DNA of 64,000 bases from Clostridium thailandense (GCF_019207025.1 NZ_JAEEGC010000037.1:62001-126000), one strand, 5' to 3'. Shown: positions 8,883-19,433, counted from the stretch's first letter. Notes: generated from the letters alone by a model not told the origin. Numbers and translations: made by a program.

Positions 8883-9806
8883 ATGCTAAAGTACATTTTC
8901 AAAAGATTATTTTCTAGCATCGTAACAATTTGGGTAGTAATAACTGCCACTTTTTTTCTTATGCACGCAATGCCTGGAGGACCATTTGATTCAGACAAAA
9001 AACTTCCTGAAAGTGTGAAAGCTAATTTGGAAGAAAAATTCGGACTTAATAAAAGCCTTGGCGAACAATATACTACCTACTTAAAAAATGTCACTCTTCA
9101 CGGAGACCTTGGTCCTTCAATGAAATATGAAGGTAGAACCGTAAATGAAGTAATAAGCTATTCTTTTCCAGCATCAGCTAAACTTGGATTATGTTCTATA
9201 GCTTTTGCAGTAATCTTAGGAATATTTATGGGATTAATAGCTGCTCTTAACCAAGGAAAGTGGCAGGACAACCTGTGTATGTTTATATCCACTTTAGGTG
9301 TAACTATACCAAGTTTTGTTATGGCAACTATTTTTATTTATTTTTTTGCAGTCAAACTTGGATGGCTACCGGCTGTTGGTTTTGATGGTCCTAAATATTA
9401 CATATTACCAGCTATAGCACTTGGTGGATATTCAACTGCATTTATTGCTAGACTTTCTAGATCAAGTTTATTAGAAGTAATTAGACAAGACTATATTAAG
9501 GTAGCAAAAGCTAAAGGATTGTCTAAAGGCAAGATAATATATAAGCATACTCTTAAAAATTCTTTAATTCCTATTGTTACCTATTTAGGTCCTATATTTG
9601 CTTCAGTACTCACAGGTAGCTTTGTTATAGAAACTCTATTTGGTATACCTGGATTAGGCAGAGAATTTGTTCAAAGCATTGGCAATAGAGATTATACTAC
9701 TACATTAGGTGTAACTATTTTTTACAGCACCTTCCTTATATTATGTAACTTAATAGTAGATTTACTTTATGTAGCTATAGACCCTAGAATAAAGATTGAC
9801 GCATAG
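8883..9806 (+). CDS. oppB: Oligopeptide ABC transporter permease OppB
   Basis: Integral-membrane subunit of a peptide importer. It begins with the family signature MLKYIFKRLFSSIVTIWVV, has about six membrane helices, and near residue 200 carries the EAA loop (DYIKVAKAKGLSKGKIIYKH) that docks with the ATPases. 307 aa is standard. The Shine-Dalgarno is a run of G. First gene of the oppBCDFA operon, 11 nt ahead of oppC. Confidence 0.95.
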   Translation: MLKYIFKRLFSSIVTIWVVITATFFLMHAMPGGPFDSDKKLPESVKANLEEKFGLNKSLGEQYTTYLKNVTLHGDLGPSMKYEGRTVNEVISYSFPASAKLGLCSIAFAVILGIFMGLIAALNQGKWQDNLCMFISTLGVTIPSFVMATIFIYFFAVKLGWLPAVGFDGPKYYILPAIALGGYSTAFIARLSRSSLLEVIRQDYIKVAKAKGLSKGKIIYKHTLKNSLIPIVTYLGPIFASVLTGSFVIETLFGIPGLGREFVQSIGNRDYTTTLGVTIFYSTFLILCNLIVDLLYVAIDPRIKIDA

Positions 9807-9817
9807 GAGGATAAATA

Positions 9818-10732
9818 ATGGAATTTTCTAAAGACTTATTTGAAAAAGCTTCTAAAAGCGAAAAAAATTCTGAAGAAATAGTAAGACCTAGTCTGAGTTA
9901 TTGGCAAGATGTATGGAGGCGACTCAAGCAAAATAAGATTGCAATGATTGGATTGATTGTTGTCGTTCTTATAACAATACTTGCAATATTGGGACCATAT
10001 TTTTCAAAATATAATTATTATTCACAAGACCTAGCAATTGCAAATCAAACACCAAGTAGTAAACACTGGTTAGGCACTGATAAATTTGGCAGAGACGTAT
10101 TAATAAGACTTATTTATGGTGCTAGAATATCTTTAACTGTTGGTTATGCCGCTAGCTTACTTAATATAATTATAGGTGTTTTATACGGAGGAATAGCTGG
10201 CTATTTTGGGGGAAAAGTCGATGAAATAATGATGCGAATAGTTGATGTTATATATTCTATACCTATGACCATATACGTAATATTATTTATGGTTATCTTC
10301 GGAGCTGGCTTAAAGAGTATAATAATAGCTCTTGCAGTATCCTACTGGCTGACCATGGCTAGAATTGTAAGAGGTCAAATTTTAGCATTGAAGCAGCAGG
10401 AATTTGTATTAGCTGCCAAAACTTTAGGTGCCTCTTCTATTAGAATTCTTTTAAAGCACTTGATTCCTAACTGTATGGGACCAATAATTATAACTCTAAT
10501 GATGTCAGTTCCTGATGCTATATTTACTGAATCTTTTTTAAGCTTCATAGGCCTTGGAGTTTCAGCACCTCAAGCATCTTGGGGAACACTTGCTTCGGAA
10601 GCATTAGACGGATATCAGTTATATCCTACTCAATTATTCTTTCCAGCATTAGCTATATGTATAACAATACTTGCATTTAATTTATTAGGTGACGGTCTAA
10701 GAGATGCACTAGATCCTAAGATGAAAAAATAA
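9818..10732 (+). CDS. oppC: Oligopeptide ABC transporter permease OppC
   Basis: Second permease, partner of OppB. It has the N-terminal OppC segment (PSLSYWQDVWRRLKQNKIAM) before the first helix, the conserved HWLGTDKFGRDVLIRLIYG motif, and an EAA loop at EFVLAAKTLGASSIRIL. 304 aa, normal. Preceded by GGAGG and followed 15 nt later by oppD. Confidence 0.95.
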   Translation: MEFSKDLFEKASKSEKNSEEIVRPSLSYWQDVWRRLKQNKIAMIGLIVVVLITILAILGPYFSKYNYYSQDLAIANQTPSSKHWLGTDKFGRDVLIRLIYGARISLTVGYAASLLNIIIGVLYGGIAGYFGGKVDEIMMRIVDVIYSIPMTIYVILFMVIFGAGLKSIIIALAVSYWLTMARIVRGQILALKQQEFVLAAKTLGASSIRILLKHLIPNCMGPIIITLMMSVPDAIFTESFLSFIGLGVSAPQASWGTLASEALDGYQLYPTQLFFPALAICITILAFNLLGDGLRDALDPKMKK

Positions 10733-10747
10733 TAGGAGGATTTTACT

Positions 10748-11770
10748 ATGGAGAAATTGTTGCAAATTAATGGTTTGCAAACATCATTTTATACTTACGC
10801 AGGTGAAGTAAAATCTGTTAGAGGAATCTCTCTTTATTTAAATAAAGGAGAGGCCATAGGTATAGTTGGAGAATCAGGCAGTGGTAAAAGTATCACTATG
10901 ATGTCTCTTATGAGGCTTTTACCTGATAACGGTAAGATAAAAGAAGGACAAACTTTATTTGATGGAAAAGATTTATCTAAAGCAAATGAAAAAGAAATGG
11001 AGAAAATAAGAGGAAATGAAATTGGAATGATATTTCAAGATCCTATGACTTCCCTAAATCCAGTTTTTACTATAGGTAATCAATTAATGGAGCCACTTAT
11101 AAAACATAAAAAAATGAGTAAAGGTGAAGCCTTTAATAAAGCTGTAGAAATGTTGAGACTAGTTGGAATTCCTAGTCCTGAAAAAAGGATGAAGCAGTAT
11201 CCTCATGAGTTTTCAGGCGGTATGAGACAAAGAGCTATGATTGCCATGTCTCTTGTATGCGCTCCTAAACTTTTAATAGCTGATGAACCAACTACTGCAT
11301 TAGATGTTACTATTCAGGCACAAATTTTGGAATTAATGAAAGATTTAAAGTCCAAAATAGATATGTCTATTATACTTATAACTCACGACTTAGGTGTAGT
11401 AGCAAATGTATGTAGCAGAATTTATGTAATGTATGGTGGAACTGTAGTAGAAAGTGGAGCTTCGAGAGATATCTTTTATAATCCAAAACATCCTTATACT
11501 TGGGGGCTCTTAAGAAGTATACCAAATCCTAAAGAAGATATTAAGGAAAGACTGAAACCAATTGAAGGAACTCCTCCTGATCTTTTAAAACCTCCTGTTG
11601 GATGCCCTTTTGCTCCAAGATGTGAGCATACAATGAAAATTTGTTTAACCGAAAGACCACAACAATTTGAAATTAAAGATGGTCATTATTCCGCTTGTTG
11701 GCTAAGCCACCCCCAAGCACCGAAAACTATATCAAATATGAAAGGGGTAGCAATAAATGTCACAGAATAA
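10748..11770 (+). CDS. oppD: Oligopeptide ABC transporter ATP-binding protein OppD
   Basis: One of the two ATPases that power the importer. It has Walker A GESGSGKS near residue 40, Q-loop [13 protein letters not shown] signature FSGGMRQR, Walker [13 protein letters not shown] and a C-terminal oligo_HPY extension with cysteines ([12 protein letters not shown]) that in this family can bind an Fe-S cluster. 340 aa. Its end overlaps the oppF start by 14 nt, suggesting translational coupling. Confidence 0.95.
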   Translation: MEKLLQINGLQTSFYTYAGEVKSVRGISLYLNKGEAIGIVGESGSGKSITMMSLMRLLPDNGKIKEGQTLFDGKDLSKANEKEMEKIRGNEIGMIFQDPMTSLNPVFTIGNQLMEPLIKHKKMSKGEAFNKAVEMLRLVGIPSPEKRMKQYPHEFSGGMRQRAMIAMSLVCAPKLLIADEPTTALDVTIQAQILELMKDLKSKIDMSIILITHDLGVVANVCSRIYVMYGGTVVESGASRDIFYNPKHPYTWGLLRSIPNPKEDIKERLKPIEGTPPDLLKPPVGCPFAPRCEHTMKICLTERPQQFEIKDGHYSACWLSHPQAPKTISNMKGVAINVTE

Positions 11771-12734
11771 ACCTTTATTAGAAATACGAAATTTAAAAAA
11801 ATATTTTGTCGCCCAAAAAAGCTTTTTAGGAAATAACCATAGTTTTGTAAAGGCTGTAGATGATGTTTCTTTCAACATAAATGAAGGTGAGACACTAGGT
11901 CTTGTAGGAGAATCCGGATGTGGGAAAACCACTACAGGAAGAACGATTATAAAATTATATGAGCCAACTGCTGGTGAAATAATTTTTGATGGAAAAGATA
12001 TCGCAAAACTTAATTCAAAAGAAATTATGCCCTATAGGCGAAAAATGCAAATGATATTTCAAGATCCCTACGCATCCTTAGATGCAAGAATGACTGTAGG
12101 TGATATTATTGGTGAGGCTATTGATATTCATAAGCTTATGGGAAAAAAAGAATCAAAAGAAAGAGTAAAATATCTTTTAAGTAAAGTTGGATTAAATTCA
12201 GAACATGCAAACAGGTATCCTCATGAATTTTCTGGTGGTCAAAGACAAAGAATAGGCATCGCAAGAGCATTAGCAGTTGAACCTAAATTTATTGTATGTG
12301 ATGAGCCTATATCTGCCCTTGATGTTTCTATCCAGGCACAGGTAGTAAATATGCTTGAGGATTTACAGTCAGATTTGGGTCTTACTTATTTGTTTATCGC
12401 TCACGATCTATCAATGGTTAAACATATTTCTACGAAAATTGGAGTTATGTATTTAGGCAAAATGGTAGAATTATCACCTAGTAATGAACTTTATAAAAAA
12501 CCATTGCATCCATATACTCAAGCTTTACTTTCTGCTATTCCTGTTCCAGATCCAGACGCTGCAGAAAAAAACAAAAGAATTATGCTTGAAGGCGAAACTC
12601 CTTCTCCAATTAATCCTCCTCCTGGCTGTAGGTTTAAAGGAAGATGTAGATATGCAAAACCTATATGTGAGGAATCAGAACCTGAGTTAAAGGATTTAGG
12701 TGGCGACCACTGTGTTGCTTGTCATTTATATTAA
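11757..12734 (+). CDS. oppF: Oligopeptide ABC transporter ATP-binding protein OppF
   Basis: Second ATPase. Walker [14 protein letters not shown]-loop [16 protein letters not shown], signature [15 protein letters not shown], Walker [13 protein letters not shown], and a C-terminal oligo_HPY segment with [11 protein letters not shown] are visible. 325 aa, normal. A ribosome site (AAAGGGG) lies inside the end of oppD. A hairpin follows before oppA. Confidence 0.95.
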   Translation: MSQNKPLLEIRNLKKYFVAQKSFLGNNHSFVKAVDDVSFNINEGETLGLVGESGCGKTTTGRTIIKLYEPTAGEIIFDGKDIAKLNSKEIMPYRRKMQMIFQDPYASLDARMTVGDIIGEAIDIHKLMGKKESKERVKYLLSKVGLNSEHANRYPHEFSGGQRQRIGIARALAVEPKFIVCDEPISALDVSIQAQVVNMLEDLQSDLGLTYLFIAHDLSMVKHISTKIGVMYLGKMVELSPSNELYKKPLHPYTQALLSAIPVPDPDAAEKNKRIMLEGETPSPINPPPGCRFKGRCRYAKPICEESEPELKDLGGDHCVACHLY

Positions 12735-12756
12735 GCTAAAAACCTAAAAGTAGCTC

Positions 12757-12799
12757 ATAAGTAAAAATTAATTCCGATATTGTTTTAATTTTTGCTTAT
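12757..12799 (+). promoter_or_regulatory. Intercistronic hairpin between oppF and oppA
   Basis: ATAAG-AAAAATTAA pairs with TTAATTTTT-CTTAT across a 13-nt loop. It sits between oppF and the binding-protein gene, where it could attenuate transcription or stabilise the oppA message. It has no U-tract. Confidence 0.45.
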
Positions 12800-12834
12800 T
12801 ATATTAAATAAATAATTTAAAGGGGGTCTTATAA

Positions 12835-14514
12835 ATGCTAAAAAATAAAAAATTTAAATTAATTACTTTAGCTGCTGCTATTGCATTGTCTGCTTCAGTT
12901 TTTGCAGGCTGTGGATCAAGCAGTTCAAACGGGTCTACAACAGCATCCGGAAACAAAGTTATAAAAGTTAACATCGGTGCTGATCCTAAAACCATTGATC
13001 CAGGTTTAAACAACTCTGTAGAAGGATCTCATGTTATAGTTAATGCTTTTGAGGGTTTGACTAACCTTGATAAAGATGAGAAAGTTATTCCTGGTGTTGC
13101 TGAAAAATGGGATGTTTCAAAGGATGGATTACATTACACTTTTCATCTAAGAAAAGATGCAAAATGGTCAGATGGTAAACCAGTTAAAGCATCTGACTTC
13201 GAATACGCTTGGAAAAGAGCCCTAAACCCTGATACTGCTTCTGAATATGCCTTCCAACTTTTCTACTTAAAAAATGGAGAAGCATACAATCAAAGTAAAG
13301 ATGAAAAAGCAACAAAAAAAGCCACTGCTGATGAGGTTGGTGTTAAAGCAACAGATGATTATACATTAGATGTTACTCTTGAAGGAGCTACACCTTACTT
13401 TTTATCTTTAATGGCATTTCCAACTTATATGCCTGTAAGAAAAGATATAGTTGAAAGTCACCCAAAAGACTGGGCAACAAAACCAGAAACTTACGTATCT
13501 AATGGTCCTTTTATGATGAAAGAGCTTAAAATGAAAGATAGCATAAACTTTGTGAAGAACCCTAACTATTGGAATACAAAGAGTGTTAAACTAGATGGAA
13601 TTCAATTTAAGGTTTTAGACCAAGAAAGCAGCTACTTCGCAGCATTCAAAACAGGACAAATCGATATGATTGATAAACCACCTGTACAGGAAATTCCTAA
13701 TTTATTAAAGGATGGTACGGCTAAGTCATATCCTTATCTTGGAACATATTACTATGACTTTAACATATCAGCAAATGCTGCAAATGTTAATCCTGATGCA
13801 GCAAAAGCTTTAAAGGATGTTAGAGTTAGAAAAGCTTTATCACTTGCTATAGATAGAACAGCTATAACTAAAGATGTTTCAAAAGGTGGAGAGATTCCTG
13901 CTACAGGTTTTGTACCAAGTGGTGTAACTGATGAAAAAGGTACTAAGTTTAAGACTAAGGAATACTTGAATAAAACTGCTAATGTAGAAGAAGCTAAAAA
14001 GCTTCTAGCTGAAGCTGGATACCCAGATGGTAAAGGCTTCCCTAAACTTGAAATAATATATAACACATTACAAATGCATCAAAGTATAGCTGTGGCAGTT
14101 CAGGATATGTGGAAGAAAAATCTAGGTATCGACATAACTTTAAGAAATCTTGAAAGAAAAGTTCAGTTAACCGAAGCTAACAAGCATAACTTTGTTGTAA
14201 ACAGAGATGGCTGGATTGCTGACTACAATGACCCTATGACTTTCCTTGATATCTTTACTACTACTAATGGTAACAATTACTGTGGATATAACAATCCAAA
14301 ATACGATGAATTAATTACTGCTGCAAAACATGAAGCAGATTCTCAAAAAAGAACTGCTATGCTTCATCAAGCTGAAGATATGTTAATGGAAGATATGCCA
14401 ATCATGCCAATTTTTGAATACACTGAAGTAGTTTGTATGAATAAGAAACTTAAAGATGTTCATGTATCAAATCTTGGATTCTTTATATTCAGAGATGCTG
14501 ATTTAGAAAAATAG
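12835..14514 (+). CDS. oppA: Oligopeptide-binding lipoprotein OppA
   Basis: Extracytoplasmic solute-binding protein (SBP_bac_5 family) that delivers peptides to OppBCDF. It has a lipoprotein signal with lipobox SVFAGC, the lipidated residue being Cys26, a Ser/Gly/Thr linker, then the family motifs IDPGLNNSVEG, PGVAEKWDVSKDGLHYTFHLR and SNGPFMMKEL. 559 aa is typical. It has its own strong site (AAAGGGGG). The last gene of the operon, as is common in clostridia. Confidence 0.95.
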   Translation: MLKNKKFKLITLAAAIALSASVFAGCGSSSSNGSTTASGNKVIKVNIGADPKTIDPGLNNSVEGSHVIVNAFEGLTNLDKDEKVIPGVAEKWDVSKDGLHYTFHLRKDAKWSDGKPVKASDFEYAWKRALNPDTASEYAFQLFYLKNGEAYNQSKDEKATKKATADEVGVKATDDYTLDVTLEGATPYFLSLMAFPTYMPVRKDIVESHPKDWATKPETYVSNGPFMMKELKMKDSINFVKNPNYWNTKSVKLDGIQFKVLDQESSYFAAFKTGQIDMIDKPPVQEIPNLLKDGTAKSYPYLGTYYYDFNISANAANVNPDAAKALKDVRVRKALSLAIDRTAITKDVSKGGEIPATGFVPSGVTDEKGTKFKTKEYLNKTANVEEAKKLLAEAGYPDGKGFPKLEIIYNTLQMHQSIAVAVQDMWKKNLGIDITLRNLERKVQLTEANKHNFVVNRDGWIADYNDPMTFLDIFTTTNGNNYCGYNNPKYDELITAAKHEADSQKRTAMLHQAEDMLMEDMPIMPIFEYTEVVCMNKKLKDVHVSNLGFFIFRDADLEK

Positions 14515-14521
14515 TAACATT

Positions 14522-14599
14522 AAGGGGCTGTGGTACTATAGAGAAGAACCGCCAAAAGTTAACTTTCTGGTGCATTTCTTTATAGTGCTACAGTCCCTT
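14522..14599. repeat. Long imperfect hairpin after oppA (possible member of a hairpin family)
   Basis: AAGGGGCTGTGGTACTATAG pairs with the region ending CTACAGTCCCTTT, about 22 bp with a few mismatches, 30-nt loop. The end sequence GGGGCTGT is the same as in the hairpin at 22440-22609. Followed by T5, so it also serves as the oppA terminator. Confidence 0.6.
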
Positions 14600-14670
14600 T
14601 TTAATTATATATAGATTCCTTCAAAGCTTTATATCATTTTAGTAAATTAATTTCATCAAGAGTCCGTCCT

Positions 14671-14856
14671 TTAGTTTAAATAGTTAGGAGCAACCCCAGA
14701 TAGTGCACTAGCTAATCCATATAGCACAAGGTTAAACTCAACGACTGTCCTTCTGCCCCATCTATCGGCAACCATTACACCAGCGACCATTCCCTGATCC
14801 ATAGCATCAAAAATCCTTGAGAAAATTATACAAATCCTCTCAAGGCTTGATATCAC
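14671..14856 (-). pseudogene. Remnant of an MFS transporter
   Basis: About 61 codons resemble two separate parts of a major facilitator sugar/organic acid porter: FDAMDQGMVAGVM from helix 1 and ADRWGRRTV with ALSGVAPNY from the helix 2-3 loop and helix 4. The stretch that should separate them (roughly 50 residues) is absent and a stop follows directly. No ribosome site is evident. It ends 3 nt from the 3' end of the selenocysteine tRNA gene and next to a hairpin element. I read it as a decayed fragment, not an expressed protein. Confidence 0.65.
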
Positions 14857-14858
14857 TA

Positions 14859-14955
14859 TGGCGGGAATATGTGGGAATCGAACCCACCCGTCGTGGTCTT
14901 AGCACGGCAGAACGGTTTTGAAGACCGGCAGGCACACCAGCACCTATCTACTCCC
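14859..14955 (-). tRNA. selC: tRNA-Sec (anticodon UCA)
   Basis: 97 nt including an encoded CCA. The acceptor GGGAGTA pairs with TATTCCC, the anticodon loop CUUCAAA gives UCA (plus-strand 14919-14921), and there is a long variable arm and a T arm with GTTCGATTC. The unusual length and UCA anticodon identify selenocysteine tRNA. It lies downstream of selB in a selD-selA-selB-selC cluster, 113 nt from selB. Confidence 0.96.
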
Positions 14956-15068
14956 ATATCTAATTACATAGAGTATTATAAATTATATAATTTATTATGT
15001 CAACGCTTTTGGCGCCTCTCATCTATCACCTTATGTAATCGATTGTATTATATTTGGTGATACTAATA

Positions 15069-16976
15069 TTAATAAAGCACTCTCTTATCCTCTAATCTTT
15101 TAGTTAACTTTATGCTATCAAAATGCTCTACAAGTGCCATAGCATATTTTCTACTTGTATTTAGCACATCTCTTAATTCTGCTAAAGTCATACTTCCATT
15201 ATTAGTTATAAGATTTATAACTAATTCTTTAATTTTGATATAATCTTCCAATAAAAAGAAGCAATCTTCTGATACTTTTACTAAAACCCCCTCATCCACT
15301 ATAGAATCAAATACCATTTTAAAGTTCTTAGTATCCTTCTCTTTTATCTGAAGTTCGCTATATTTTGGAGGTGAAAATTTAGCAATATTGAAAGACTTTA
15401 TAATGTTTTCTCTTATTGCTTTTTGTTCTTTAGTATATATTATTTTAAATTCCGGAAGTAAAATCAAATTACCATGAGTAAGTAATACTTGTTCATTTAC
15501 TAATAAATCCATCATCTGATCATAGGTTTTCTGCTTCACGGATTTTCCAAAGACTTTATTTTTTATTTCTTCTTTAGATATCCCCCATTTAAGTGGGTTT
15601 TCCTTATGGTATTTATCGAGTATATTCACTATTTCAGCTATTTTTTCATTAATAAACTCTCTATGAACATATATTGCTTTATCTCCACTTTCAAATTTCA
15701 CTATTTTGTCTTCATTTATTAATTTCTCTAGCTTTTCCTCAATACTTTCTTCGTTTTTTCCCAATGCTTTTAATATATCTACAGTTCTTGGGTATTCCTT
15801 ACTTAAGTTTTTAATAGTATTTTCCAGTATACTTTCAGTTTTTCCACTTTCTTTTAGCTTTAGCTCTTCAATATACTCCTTATCAAATTGTTTTGCTTTT
15901 TTAGCAAGTGGCTCAATTATAGATCCACCCCCTATGGTATTCATAGGTGAGTAGCTTCGTATTACATATCTATCATTTCTTTGAGCAGTTAATGGTTTCT
16001 CTAATCTTAATTGTACATATACTTCTTCTCCTGGCTTCACCTGCTCTTTATTTAACAGCACTACTCTGCATATAATTTCACTTGTCCCATGATAAAGCCT
16101 CACTCTTTGTCTATTTTCTAAGGTCCTTGATGCGCTTTTTAAATAATATAATTTGCAATCAATCATTAGAGATGGTTCCATTAAATTTTCAACGGATATT
16201 ACATCTCCCCTTTTAACATCATTTACCCTTACGTTTGCTATATTTATAGCACATCTCTGTCCAGCCTCAGCAACTTTTACAGGCTGATCATGTACTTGAA
16301 TTCCTCTTACTTTAGATGCAAGCTTTGCTGGATAAACTTCTATTATTTGTCCTTCTTTAACTGATCCACTTATGACAGTCCCTGTCACTACTGTTCCAAA
16401 TCCGCTTATCGTAAATACTCTATCTACTGGGAGTCTAAAGTGCCCTTGTATGTCTTTAGCTTCTACTTCTTCCGTAAACTTATCTATATCTTCTATCAAA
16501 TCATCTAATCCAATACCAGTCTTAGAGGATACTGAATGAATTGGGGCATTTTCTAAAAAAGTTCCCTTAAACTCATTTTTTATCTCTTCTCTTATCATTG
16601 ATAACCATTCTTCATCTACTAGATCTGATTTAGTAAGAACAATAATTCCTTTTTTAACGTCCAGTAATTGAAGAATCTCAAAATGTTCTCTTGTTTGAGG
16701 CATTATTCCTTCATCTGCAGCTATTACTAAAAGAACTATATCTATACTACTTATCCCTGCTAACATGTTTTTAATAAACTTTTCATGTCCTGGTACATCT
16801 ATAATTCCTGCCCTCTTACCTGATGGCAAATCAAAAAAAGTAAATCCAAGATTTATAGATATTCCTCTTTCCTTTTCTTCTCTAAGAGTATCTGTTTCTC
16901 TACCAGTTAAGGCCTTTATAAGAGTGGTCTTTCCATGATCTATATGCCCTGCTGTTCCAATTATAATATGTTTCAT
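15069..16976 (-). CDS. selB: Selenocysteine-specific elongation factor SelB
   Basis: Brings Sec-tRNA to UGA codons next to a SECIS hairpin. N-terminal translational GTPase with G1 GTAGHIDHGKTT (7-18), G3 DVPGHEKF, G4 TKSD; then EF-Tu-like domains II and III (residues about 175-340); then winged-helix domains at the C-terminus that bind SECIS RNA. 635 aa is normal. Ribosome site GAGAGGTGG. It follows selA by 18 nt and precedes selC. Confidence 0.97.
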   Translation of the reverse strand: MKHIIIGTAGHIDHGKTTLIKALTGRETDTLREEKERGISINLGFTFFDLPSGKRAGIIDVPGHEKFIKNMLAGISSIDIVLLVIAADEGIMPQTREHFEILQLLDVKKGIIVLTKSDLVDEEWLSMIREEIKNEFKGTFLENAPIHSVSSKTGIGLDDLIEDIDKFTEEVEAKDIQGHFRLPVDRVFTISGFGTVVTGTVISGSVKEGQIIEVYPAKLASKVRGIQVHDQPVKVAEAGQRCAINIANVRVNDVKRGDVISVENLMEPSLMIDCKLYYLKSASRTLENRQRVRLYHGTSEIICRVVLLNKEQVKPGEEVYVQLRLEKPLTAQRNDRYVIRSYSPMNTIGGGSIIEPLAKKAKQFDKEYIEELKLKESGKTESILENTIKNLSKEYPRTVDILKALGKNEESIEEKLEKLINEDKIVKFESGDKAIYVHREFINEKIAEIVNILDKYHKENPLKWGISKEEIKNKVFGKSVKQKTYDQMMDLLVNEQVLLTHGNLILLPEFKIIYTKEQKAIRENIIKSFNIAKFSPPKYSELQIKEKDTKNFKMVFDSIVDEGVLVKVSEDCFFLLEDYIKIKELVINLITNNGSMTLAELRDVLNTSRKYAMALVEHFDSIKLTKRLEDKRVLY

Positions 16977-16994
16977 AAGCTTACCACCTCTCTT

Positions 16995-18380
16995 TTAATC
17001 TAGTAATCCAAAAGCATCTGCTATTACATCAAAGTCTTTATCAAAAATAGTTCTTACATCTAAAATAACTTCATTATTTGAAATTCTAATTATTACAGGA
17101 ATTTTATTTTCTCTTAGTCTTTTTTCCAATTCCTGTGGAGAAAATTTATTACTTTCTGCCTTTATAACATATGTTTGGATTTTCTCTGTAGGCATTGAAC
17201 CTCCGCCTACCATAGAATAATCTTCTTGTAAGGTAAACTTAAAATTTTTTACTCTACCTTGAAGCTTCTTCTTAAGTTTTTGTGCTCTTTTCTTATGCTC
17301 GCTTTTTTGACTTAATATCATATGCAATGTAGGTATATTTTCTATAGCTTCTCTTTCATCTAAATAATACTTAAGGGTTCCCTCTAATGCAGCAAGTGTC
17401 ATCTTATCTATTCTTAACGCCCTAGTAAGTTGATTTCTTTTCATTTTGTCTATATATTCTTTCTTACCTATAACTATGCCTGCCTGTGGTCCTCCAAGCA
17501 TCTTATCTCCACTAAAAGTAACTACATCTACACCTTTTTTAATACTTTCTTGAACTGTGGGCTCATGTGTAAATCCATATTTTGAAAAATCTATTAATGT
17601 GCCGCTTCCTATATCTTCAACTACTGGTATTTTCTTTTCACCCCCTAGTTGAACTAACTCTTCCAAGGACACATCCTCTGTAAATCCTAAAATTTTAAAA
17701 TTAGATGTATGAACTTTTAATAAAACACCAGTATTTTCATTTATATTATTATCATAGTCGTATAAATGAGTTCTATTTGTTGTTCCAATCTCTACAAGTT
17801 TTGCTCCACTAAAGTTCATAACGTCTGGAATTCTAAAAGAACCTCCTATTTCAACTAGCTGCCCTCTGGAAACAATCGCTTCCTTATCTTTACACAAAGT
17901 ATTTAGAACTAGCATAACCGCAGCTGCGTTATTATTTACAACCATAGCCGCTTCTGCTCCTGTTACTTTCTTAATAAGTTCTTCGACATGACTATACCTT
18001 GAACCTCTTTGTCCCTTTTTCAAATCATATTCTAAGTTATTATAGTTATCAACTACATTTACAACATTATCTAATGCCTTTTTTGCAAGCAGTGATCTTC
18101 CTAAATTAGTATGTATAATCACTCCTGCAGCATTTATAACTTTTCTAAACCTTGAACTATTCCTTTGCTCTAAAAGTTCTAAAAAACTTTTTAATATATC
18201 TTCTTTTGAATACTCCTCTATATTATTACTCAATATAAACTCTCTATACTTATCTATTGTCTCTCTTAATGCTTCAACAACAATCGTTCTCATTGTAGAA
18301 TTCAGCTCATTATTTACTATAGGTTCTTTTAGAAGTTCATCTATCTTAGGAAGATTACGTAATAACTGACTTTTTTCCAC
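16995..18380 (-). CDS. selA: L-seryl-tRNA(Sec) selenium transferase SelA
   Basis: PLP enzyme that converts seryl-tRNA(Sec) to selenocysteyl-tRNA(Sec) using selenophosphate. It has the family N-terminus ([12 protein letters not shown]), the segment [17 protein letters not shown], and the PLP-lysine motif [14 protein letters not shown] choose the GTG start at 18380, 6 nt after GAGGTG; the GTG at 18389 is inside that site. 461 aa, normal. 18 nt after selD. Confidence 0.96.
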   Translation of the reverse strand: MEKSQLLRNLPKIDELLKEPIVNNELNSTMRTIVVEALRETIDKYREFILSNNIEEYSKEDILKSFLELLEQRNSSRFRKVINAAGVIIHTNLGRSLLAKKALDNVVNVVDNYNNLEYDLKKGQRGSRYSHVEELIKKVTGAEAAMVVNNNAAAVMLVLNTLCKDKEAIVSRGQLVEIGGSFRIPDVMNFSGAKLVEIGTTNRTHLYDYDNNINENTGVLLKVHTSNFKILGFTEDVSLEELVQLGGEKKIPVVEDIGSGTLIDFSKYGFTHEPTVQESIKKGVDVVTFSGDKMLGGPQAGIVIGKKEYIDKMKRNQLTRALRIDKMTLAALEGTLKYYLDEREAIENIPTLHMILSQKSEHKKRAQKLKKKLQGRVKNFKFTLQEDYSMVGGGSMPTEKIQTYVIKAESNKFSPQELEKRLRENKIPVIIRISNNEVILDVRTIFDKDFDVIADAFGLLD

Positions 18381-18398
18381 TTTCCCCACCTCTTAGAT

Positions 18399-19433
18399 TT
18401 ATTCTACTACTATATAGATTTCTCCTTGATTAGGCATTACCTCACCAATAATTGCTGATGGTAATTCCAACTTAGAAAGTTCCTCCATTATTTTAGAACT
18501 TTCATCTTTTGAGCACGTTACTAGAAGGCCTCCTGATGTTTGAGGATCAAATAATATATCTTTCATCCATTCTGGAGTATTTATAAATTCAAGCTTACCA
18601 TCTATGTACCTTCTATTATTATAAGCACCAGCAGGTACAAGACCCATTTCTGCATATTCTTTTGCTTCTTTTATATATGGTATTTTATCCTTATATAATT
18701 TTAAAGTAACTCCTGAAGCTTTAGCCATTTCATATCCATGACCCATAAGTCCAAAACCAGTTACATCAGTACAAGCTGAAATATTGTAATTTACAATTAT
18801 TTCTCCTGCATATTTATTTAATGTAGCCATAACCTTCACGGCTTCATCATAAGCCTTTTTTGATGCTATTTCACCCTTTATAGCAGTATTTATTATTCCA
18901 GTTCCTAAAGGTTTGGTTATAATAATATCCTCTCCAACTTTCGATCCAAAATTTTTAAGAATTTTATCTGGATGAACTATTCCCATTACAGATAATCCAT
19001 ACTTTGGCTCATCATCTTCTACAGTATGGCCGCCAATAACTACTGCCCCTGCTTCAATGACCTTATCTGCTCCGCCTCTTAATATTTCTCCTAAAACATC
19101 TATAGATAAACAATTAGGAAAACATACTATATTTAAAGCTACTGTCGGTTTTCCCCCCATTGCATATACATCACTTATAGAATTCGCCGCGGCGATTTGT
19201 CCGAAAGTATAAGGATCATCAACCACTGGAGTAAAAAAATCTAGTGTTTGTATAACTGCCATTTCATCATTTAATTTATAAACAGCAGCATCATCAGAAG
19301 TCTCTATTCCTACTATTAAATTTTTATCTTCCATTTTAGGTAACTTACCTAATATTTTTGACAGGGTCTCCGGCCCTATTTTTGCTGCTCATCCTGAAGT
19401 TTTACTTAATTCTGTAAGTCTTTTTTGAGCCAT
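18399..19433 (-). CDS. selD: Selenide, water dikinase SelD, a selenoprotein with in-frame UGA
   Basis: Makes selenophosphate from selenide and ATP. The true gene starts at the ATG at 19433, 5 nt after GGGAGGTG, and reads MAQKRLTELSKTSG-U-AAKIGPETL: codon 15 is TGA (plus-strand 19389-19391) exactly where other SelD proteins have catalytic Cys or Sec, followed two residues later by Lys18. A conventional gene caller would start at 19334 and lose the active site. The rest is a standard AIRS-type synthetase (DAAVYKLND, GGHTVEDDEPKYGLS, CTDVTGFGLMGH, FDPQTSGGLL). Total 344 aa. First gene of the sel cluster; its translation needs SelA, SelB and SelC, so it is autocatalytic for selenium use. Confidence 0.95.
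19361..19379 (-). promoter_or_regulatory. Putative bacterial SECIS hairpin of selD
   Basis: About 10 nt downstream of the selD UGA, AGGG pairs with CCCT around a loop CCGGAGA containing GG. Position and G-containing loop fit bacterial SECIS elements recognised by SelB. Confidence 0.55.

Noticed and set aside
14869-15060. 63-codon frame (+) over the selenocysteine tRNA
   Set aside because: Shadow of the tRNA gene.
18399-19334. SelD as a 311-aa protein starting at the ATG at 19334
   Set aside because: This would remove the active-site region and has no ribosome site; the longer frame through UGA has both.
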